Positions 58,883-64,000 of a stretch of 64,000 nt of DNA are shown piece by piece; positions within the stretch are counted from its first letter, which is position 1; every line of letters begins with the position of its first letter. A model generated the notes under the pieces. It saw only the letters and a list, made by a program, of their open reading frames with translations, had not been told where the DNA came from and did not search any database. The position numbers were made by a program, and so were the translations under genes. This DNA comes from Cognaticolwellia sediminilitoris (GTDB lineage: Bacteria > Pseudomonadota > Gammaproteobacteria > Enterobacterales > Alteromonadaceae), in the NCBI GenBank assembly GCA_002104535.1, contig NBOG01000010.1, positions 1 through 64,000 of the forward strand, given 5' to 3'.

Positions 58883-59251
58883 TTATGGCAACAAAATGGT
58901 TAACCAAAGAGCAATTGTGATTAATGTACTAATTAATACGGCTGCTGAGCCTAGATCTTTGGCAAGGCCAGATAGTGGATGAATTTCTAAGCCTATTCGA
59001 TCAACGACCGCTTCAATTGCGGTATTTATTATTTCGGTAAAAATAATAAATACAATAGATAAAAGCAGAATCACTTGTTCGAGTCGGCTAATATTAAAAT
59101 AGCATGTGGCTGGTATCGCTAACACTAAAAGTAAGACCTCTTGCTTAAAAGCAGCTTCATTTTTAAATAGCCATTTTAATGCCCGAAATGAATTTGACCA
59201 AGCTAAATAGATACGTTTTACGCCGGTTGGTTTACTGCTAACATCAAACAT
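58883..59251 (-). CDS. dgkA: Diacylglycerol kinase
   Basis: 122 residues, the E. coli length; three membrane helices. Conserved EIINTAIEAVVDRI and HPLSGLAKDLGSAAVL motifs with the catalytic Glu. It rephosphorylates diacylglycerol to phosphatidic acid. Diacylglycerol is a by-product of phosphoethanolamine transfer, so pairing with the enzyme at 57200-58807 makes biochemical sense. Confidence 0.95.
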   Translation of the reverse strand: MFDVSSKPTGVKRIYLAWSNSFRALKWLFKNEAAFKQEVLLLVLAIPATCYFNISRLEQVILLLSIVFIIFTEIINTAIEAVVDRIGLEIHPLSGLAKDLGSAAVLISTLITIALWLTILLP

Positions 59252-59325
59252 GAGCGTTAGTTTCCTTTGAGAATAGTTGAATGTTGTGCGTGGTTAGTGG
59301 AACTTAACTTATTGATACCACGGTT

Positions 59326-60267
59326 TTATTGTTTGCTTTTAAATCGGTAAAGGTAAGCTTCTTTTAAGAAATAGTATGCCTTCCGCAATACCTTCAGTTT
59401 ATGGTTTTCTCTACCACTGTCATAACCAAAGTACTTTAATTCTTCACCTGCATACTCCCAAGCTATCGCTTGGTCAATACTGTTAAGGTTATCTTTCCAC
59501 TTGTACGTTTGAGCCGTATTGGGCCGGTCCAAAATGTTATTATGAACACCCGATATACGAGTTTTTATTTGACTATTATCTTGAGCTTTTTCGCTATATG
59601 AACTCAACATTTTCGAGTTATATTCTATCGACAAAAACAGGCATAAGTTACGGAGATTTTCTTCAGGAGAGTAAACTAAATCTTCATACCTTAGCTCTAT
59701 CGTTTGGTTGCTATTAAGCATTTTCAATAAGCGACGAGTCATCAGTATGGTTTTTTCCCAATACCTTATGGCGTTGGTAAATGTTGTAGGGCCCCATTTT
59801 TTTGTAATTAATGATAATGCGACATCTCGACCGTCTCGAATCAGATGAATAAATTTCGCGTTAGGGAATATTTCATTCAAGACTTCAATATACTGGGTGT
59901 AAATAGGGTCTTTGTCACCCCATATTAATTTTCCTTGGTCTCTTAATACTGTCGCGTATAAATTTTTGATGATATCGGCAAATGACTGACATTCACTTAA
60001 CTTGAAATCAGCTATTTTTGTCTTAGGAAAATTGAGTTTTACATTATCATCATTGAGAATATCATAGATTAAATTCAGGCTATTTTTTTCTACTGTTAAA
60101 TCACCGTAATTGTCTAATTTTTCGTAAAATTTAATAATGGTGCGCTGTTCGTATGTGATGAACATATCTGGGTGCGCATCTAGCATCATATTTAACAATG
60201 TTGTACCTGATCTATCAACGCCAACAACAAATATTGGATTATCTAAGTAAGATGAATAGGTGCTCAA
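59326..60267 (-). CDS. PAPS-dependent sulfotransferase
   Basis: 313 residues. 5'-phosphosulfate loop VVGVDRSGTTLLNMMLDAHP at residues 13-32 and the 3'-phosphate motif FIHLIRDGRDVALSL (about 138-152). Sulfotransferase_1/3 family, soluble. It probably sulfates a sugar or protein; context suggests the exopolysaccharide. No PAPS synthesis gene is nearby. It lies 61 bases after the VanZ-like gene in the same direction and 74 bases before dgkA. Confidence 0.9.
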   Translation of the reverse strand: MSTYSSYLDNPIFVVGVDRSGTTLLNMMLDAHPDMFITYEQRTIIKFYEKLDNYGDLTVEKNSLNLIYDILNDDNVKLNFPKTKIADFKLSECQSFADIIKNLYATVLRDQGKLIWGDKDPIYTQYIEVLNEIFPNAKFIHLIRDGRDVALSLITKKWGPTTFTNAIRYWEKTILMTRRLLKMLNSNQTIELRYEDLVYSPEENLRNLCLFLSIEYNSKMLSSYSEKAQDNSQIKTRISGVHNNILDRPNTAQTYKWKDNLNSIDQAIAWEYAGEELKYFGYDSGRENHKLKVLRKAYYFLKEAYLYRFKSKQ

Positions 60268-60328
60268 TTTAAATCCTTTATAGTGGTTAGGAGAAATATC
60301 ATTTTCGCTCGTAAACCAGCCAGGGTAA

Positions 60329-61270
60329 TTACTTAGATAAGTATATAGAACTAATATATATATATCTATTATCGGTAAGTTGCCTAGAGAAAAATGTAAT
60401 TTTGTTTACCTTGTTAAGTGCCATTTTTCGTTGTAGCGGTGCTTGTTCTATTTCATTTAATGGAATAATGATATTATTCAGCCCTTTGGTAATATTTATA
60501 CATTTATTATATCTATCGCTATAGCTTTGTTCACCAATGTCGTGCACAAAATCAGTGATCCTAATACATAGCTCTATTGGTTTATCGTCAGCCGGCTGAA
60601 GTGCTATGTGCAGACTTTTGTAACCTCGCCAATCATGATAGAAGTGCTCTAATGTTACATCTGAGTATTTTTCATGAGCACGGAATTCAGCTTTTAGTGA
60701 TGATTTACTTGTTTGAGCTTGAGAATTTGCAAGTACTAATGAGTTACCTGACCAGTTTAATAAATCGTTTGGTTGGTCAAACTTACTTAAAATAGGAAAA
60801 TTTTCATGTATTGCTAATTCTAATTTTATAGCGATAAAAATTTGCTTTTGCTCTCGAAAAATTAGTATTGAGATGATCGCTATCGCAACAATAAGGAGTA
60901 TCGATTTTGTTGTTTTTTTTTTGTGATGGAGAATTAAGCTGGAAAACGTGCCCCCTAGTATGCCCCGGTAAACATCTTGCCAGTTTGCGCTGCGTTCAAT
61001 ATTATATTGTATTGCTTCAATAACGCAGCCTAACGTTAAGCAAATAAGTAAGGTTGATAAGTAAGTAAAATAGCGAGGTTTATGGCTGGTATGATTGAAA
61101 ATAAACCAGCCGACAAGCGCAAAAAAGATGATGTGGCCATTATCCCAGAATAATTTATATATTCTATTGCTGTTTGTTGTGGGACCATCAATAAAGAAAA
61201 GTATGAATATTGCCAATATTGAAATTATTAGTAAGTATGACTGCTTTGGTATACTTCCATTAGTCGACAT
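60329..61270 (-). CDS. VanZ-like membrane protein with C-terminal beta-rich domain
   Basis: 313 residues. Four to five membrane helices in residues 10-150 with the VanZ signatures FWDNGHIIFFALVGW, LGCVIEAIQYNIERSANWQDV and GILGGTF. Residues about 165-313 look like a beta-sandwich of the carbohydrate-binding or CIA30 kind (LNWSGN, HFYHDWRGYKSLHIAL, ITFFSRQ) and should face the periplasm. Function unknown. The start codon overlaps the 3' end of the heparinase-like gene by 11 bases, so the two are translationally linked. Confidence 0.82.
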   Translation of the reverse strand: MSTNGSIPKQSYLLIISILAIFILFFIDGPTTNSNRIYKLFWDNGHIIFFALVGWFIFNHTSHKPRYFTYLSTLLICLTLGCVIEAIQYNIERSANWQDVYRGILGGTFSSLILHHKKKTTKSILLIVAIAIISILIFREQKQIFIAIKLELAIHENFPILSKFDQPNDLLNWSGNSLVLANSQAQTSKSSLKAEFRAHEKYSDVTLEHFYHDWRGYKSLHIALQPADDKPIELCIRITDFVHDIGEQSYSDRYNKCINITKGLNNIIIPLNEIEQAPLQRKMALNKVNKITFFSRQLTDNRYIYISSIYLSK

Positions 61271-64000
61271 TTAACGTTAAAAGCCCCATTGCAGACGATT
61301 GCTGTGTTTTAAAGCCACTTTTGTTATTTGGCTTAGAGCTCAACGTAAGGCTGTAAGATGACGTACCTTGTTTTATATCATAGGCATATTGATGACTGCT
61401 ATGCAGATTAGCAATCAAGAGCTCTTTTATATTTAATGGCATTTCAATGGTTACATTATCTAGATTATGGTTATTTTTTGAAAAAACAGCCAAATTTTGA
61501 TCTACAATCACTCCGTAGGTGTTTTCACTTTCGATTAATGATGTTGTTGGTTTTTCTACCTCAGGATCTTTCAAAGATATAACATGGGCAAAATGGTCTA
61601 ATAATGACGGCACGATAGCCTCTACATTCATATTCCAGCGACCAATTTCTTTTGATAGTCGATATTGGTCGTCTTTAAAGTCAGTGTGGGGTGCAAATGA
61701 GTATAATTTTCCATTTGCATCTGTGGTATCAAAATAATGAGGCACACTGACTTTAATGTTAGCTATGTTCATATCACTAGTCGTGATTGAATTTATTTTC
61801 TGCCAGTGTTTATAAGTATTAGCAAAAGGCCGTTCAATTTTATAGTCATAGCTCGTTGCAGCAATAAAATCTCCATATAGCATATTACTTGAGTTTCCGG
61901 TTATTAGTGCCGTGTGTCGCTGTTGGTTGTATTTATAAGTTACTTGATAACCTTGCCATTGGTTCTCTTGCCAGCTTACCGTTGCATCTAAAAGAAAGCC
62001 CGCTGTGACGTTAGTTGGACGTCCTGATTGATATACTTGTGTTCTACCATCAAACTCAACAACTTCGTGGCTTGAATTGCCATCCGCTGTAATGCCGTTG
62101 ATCGTCAACGAGCCAACTAAGTCGTTTCCTGAAACAAATATTTCTAACCACCTCGCCATGTCAAGATCCGTGACTGGTATCTCAGATAAATTATTCTCAT
62201 CAATAATGATACTATCGCCACCTCTTATCGTTGTTTTATTTTTTTTCGGCAGTAATGTGTCGATATAAGTATAATTTTCGGGATGCTGAATGACTGTGTT
62301 TTGTGCATCTCTATAGTTCTTCATGCCTAAATCTGCATTGTTTTCAGCTTGACTGACTACGGGTTGGTCATTGGTATGAATAGTCCAAACTTTACGAAAT
62401 TTTGGATTTGTAGACTTTACTCGATCAAAAATAATAAAGCTGTCAGGTCTGAGAAAAAGAAATTCACGCTCAAAGTATTCAATTTTTTTAGTATATGCAG
62501 CTGAAGCATCACCAACAGTATAGGTATAACCGTTTTCTAGGTGTTCGAATTTGGTGATATTAGCAGTCTCATAAATATCAAGCGGAAACGCTGAACCATT
62601 TCGTTTTAAGCCGTTATTACACTGCATATAAGTATTGTAACAACCGTCTTTATTCGAAGGGCTGGTTTCAAATATTTGGCCACCAAGATTATCTGAATCG
62701 ACTAGTCTTTCTCCTGAATGGAGTGGTCCCGTAGTGCCATCGGCATTTATATCAAAACTTTCATTCGAATCGAATATTTTAAGCGTATTTTTGGACGCAG
62801 AGCGTATGTGATACCAATGATGTTTATTATTATCCTCATTAAACCTAATCCTTGCGCCTGCGTGTGAAATAACTTCTGTCTTTCGGCTGATAAGAAATGA
62901 GTTGGCGTCTTCATATCGTCGACTAATACCTTCTCCTGCTATGAACACAGCAAAAGTTGCATCTTTACTCCAATCCGAGCGCATTGAAACTATTCCTGGA
63001 CCATTGAAATACATTGCTGTAGGGTTTTCATTTGGGGGGGACTGTGAAAGTTGTTCATCGAAATATATCAACTCCCAAAACATACCGTCATATGGTGGTC
63101 TACAATGCTCACGCTGAATTCCATTTAAAACATAATATTGCATTTTCGGATCTTGATATAGGAATGCGATTAATGACGTTGTGTTTTTATTAGGTTGACG
63201 AATTTTACTGGTTTGGGTGTTCCATATTTGCGCTGATGTATGGGTTGAAGTTTGTGCTTTTCTGCAAAAGGCCTTATTAGGGTAGTACGTAAACGTGTGT
63301 GGTACTTCCATATTTTGATAGAAGATAGCCCTATGTTTATCATGTAAAGCTTCGGAAAATCGTGTGCTACCCGTCAATACAAAGTGCTGAAGTAGCAAAT
63401 TTATACTGTAGGACTCTTCTGCTTCATCGTAACCAATATTATCATACATACCACCTTTACTTCCTGGTAGCGCGTTATTATGTTTGGTATCACCAGCAAT
63501 ACGGTTTTCAATCTGCCAAAAATAGCCATCCTCTGACAATTGTTGCTCAACTACGTTTAAATAATTTTTAGCATTAAACGGGTATAACGTTGTATCTTTA
63601 TTTTTTTCCAGCTCTGTATCTGCAAAAATAGCTGCGTAGGCAAAAGCCGGAGCAACTCTAATAGCATCATGATAGCCCCATTTTGCTTGCTCTTGTCCTG
63701 TGGATTGTTTAACTGAGCCATGATACCACGGAGATTCAGAGCTAGCGACTCTATCCATTATGCTTTGTTTTACTTCTGTAGGTAACTCATCGAACATTAT
63801 GTCTATAGCGTACAATTCTGTTAATTTAGGTACACCGGACTTTGGAATACGGTTTAAGAAATTATTTTTATACACAGGCTCGCCGGTTGCTTGGTAAATA
63901 AGCGCTAAATTTACTAAATCAACGGGTACACCATTGTCTTCTGACTGTTTAATTAAATTGAACCATCGAGAGTAGGGTTGTCGGGCATTTTGACCATACA
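61260..64000 (-). CDS. Heparinase II/III-like protein (5' end beyond window)
   Basis: The frame is open to the right window edge. A GTG at 63875 is internal, because the codons before it (ALIYQATGEP on the minus strand) continue the frame without a stop up to 64000; at least 910 residues are visible. An N-terminal alpha-barrel region (about 30-260) is followed by the heparinase II/III beta domain: DANSFLISRKTEVISHAGARI, HHWYHIRSASKNTL and FLFLRPDSFIIFDRV. Tyr and His of the HWYHIRS region are candidate catalytic residues. A likely polysaccharide lyase for uronic-acid polymers; substrate unknown. It is followed in the same operon by the VanZ-like, sulfotransferase and dgkA genes. Confidence 0.8.
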   Translation of the reverse strand, partial: YGQNARQPYSRWFNLIKQSEDNGVPVDLVNLALIYQATGEPVYKNNFLNRIPKSGVPKLTELYAIDIMFDELPTEVKQSIMDRVASSESPWYHGSVKQSTGQEQAKWGYHDAIRVAPAFAYAAIFADTELEKNKDTTLYPFNAKNYLNVVEQQLSEDGYFWQIENRIAGDTKHNNALPGSKGGMYDNIGYDEAEESYSINLLLQHFVLTGSTRFSEALHDKHRAIFYQNMEVPHTFTYYPNKAFCRKAQTSTHTSAQIWNTQTSKIRQPNKNTTSLIAFLYQDPKMQYYVLNGIQREHCRPPYDGMFWELIYFDEQLSQSPPNENPTAMYFNGPGIVSMRSDWSKDATFAVFIAGEGISRRYEDANSFLISRKTEVISHAGARIRFNEDNNKHHWYHIRSASKNTLKIFDSNESFDINADGTTGPLHSGERLVDSDNLGGQIFETSPSNKDGCYNTYMQCNNGLKRNGSAFPLDIYETANITKFEHLENGYTYTVGDASAAYTKKIEYFEREFLFLRPDSFIIFDRVKSTNPKFRKVWTIHTNDQPVVSQAENNADLGMKNYRDAQNTVIQHPENYTYIDTLLPKKNKTTIRGGDSIIIDENNLSEIPVTDLDMARWLEIFVSGNDLVGSLTINGITADGNSSHEVVEFDGRTQVYQSGRPTNVTAGFLLDATVSWQENQWQGYQVTYKYNQQRHTALITGNSSNMLYGDFIAATSYDYKIERPFANTYKHWQKINSITTSDMNIANIKVSVPHYFDTTDANGKLYSFAPHTDFKDDQYRLSKEIGRWNMNVEAIVPSLLDHFAHVISLKDPEVEKPTTSLIESENTYGVIVDQNLAVFSKNNHNLDNVTIEMPLNIKELLIANLHSSHQYAYDIKQGTSSYSLTLSSKPNNKSGFKTQQSSAMGLLTLNVD

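Overview
The window looks like a chromosomal segment of a low-GC marine gammaproteobacterium. Ribosomal protein lengths and order are almost those of Escherichia coli, but the EF-G2 paralogue and the XrtA/PEP-CTERM-type exopolysaccharide genes point to Alteromonadales. Colwelliaceae (Colwellia or Thalassotalea-like) is my best guess from memory; it was not tested by any search.

Layout. Bases 1-500 hold the last codons of tuf (EF-Tu) and two decayed repeats of that gene tail with strong terminators. Two minus-strand genes follow: a methyl-accepting chemotaxis protein and fusA2 (EF-G2). They sit between the end of the str operon and the S10 operon. From 5342 to 19513 lie the complete S10, spc and alpha operons (rpsJ to rpsQ, rplN to rpmJ, rpsM to rplQ), with promoters, terminators, an L4-type attenuator leader and an S4-type pseudoknot leader. 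Next come prkB, yhfA and tRNA-Arg(CCG).

From 21521 to 28987 an RND efflux pair (adaptor and permease) runs with only a few bases of spacing into prsK and prsR, the histidine kinase and sigma-54 response regulator typical of XrtA-linked polysaccharide loci. Convergent to them is a minus-strand export operon (34892 to 29104): Wza-like lipoprotein, Wzz-like chain-length protein, CpsD-like tyrosine autokinase, TIGR03016-type outer-membrane protein and ExeA-like ATPase. Divergent from it is a plus-strand operon of 21 genes (35122-58807). It encodes the initiating sugar-phosphate transferase, seven other recognisable glycosyltransferases plus one PMT-like membrane transferase, a GtrA flippase, a Wzy-like polymerase, a Wzx flippase, and tailoring enzymes: NodB deacetylase, PaaK/CapK-like adenylating enzyme, GMC oxidoreductase, two acyltransferases, TupA-like ATP-grasp, CelD/FemAB-like GNAT and a phosphoethanolamine-transferase-like enzyme.

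The right end is a minus-strand group: a heparinase II/III-like protein open at the window edge, a VanZ-type membrane protein with a C-terminal beta-rich domain, a sulfotransferase, and dgkA.

Read together, 25.5-64 kb appears to make, export, decorate (acyl, possibly amino-acid-like, phosphoethanolamine or sulfate groups) and perhaps trim a Wzx/Wzy-dependent exopolysaccharide under PrsK/PrsR control. Its regulatory and export genes are of the exosortase-associated kind, yet neither an exosortase nor a PEP-CTERM protein is visible in the window.
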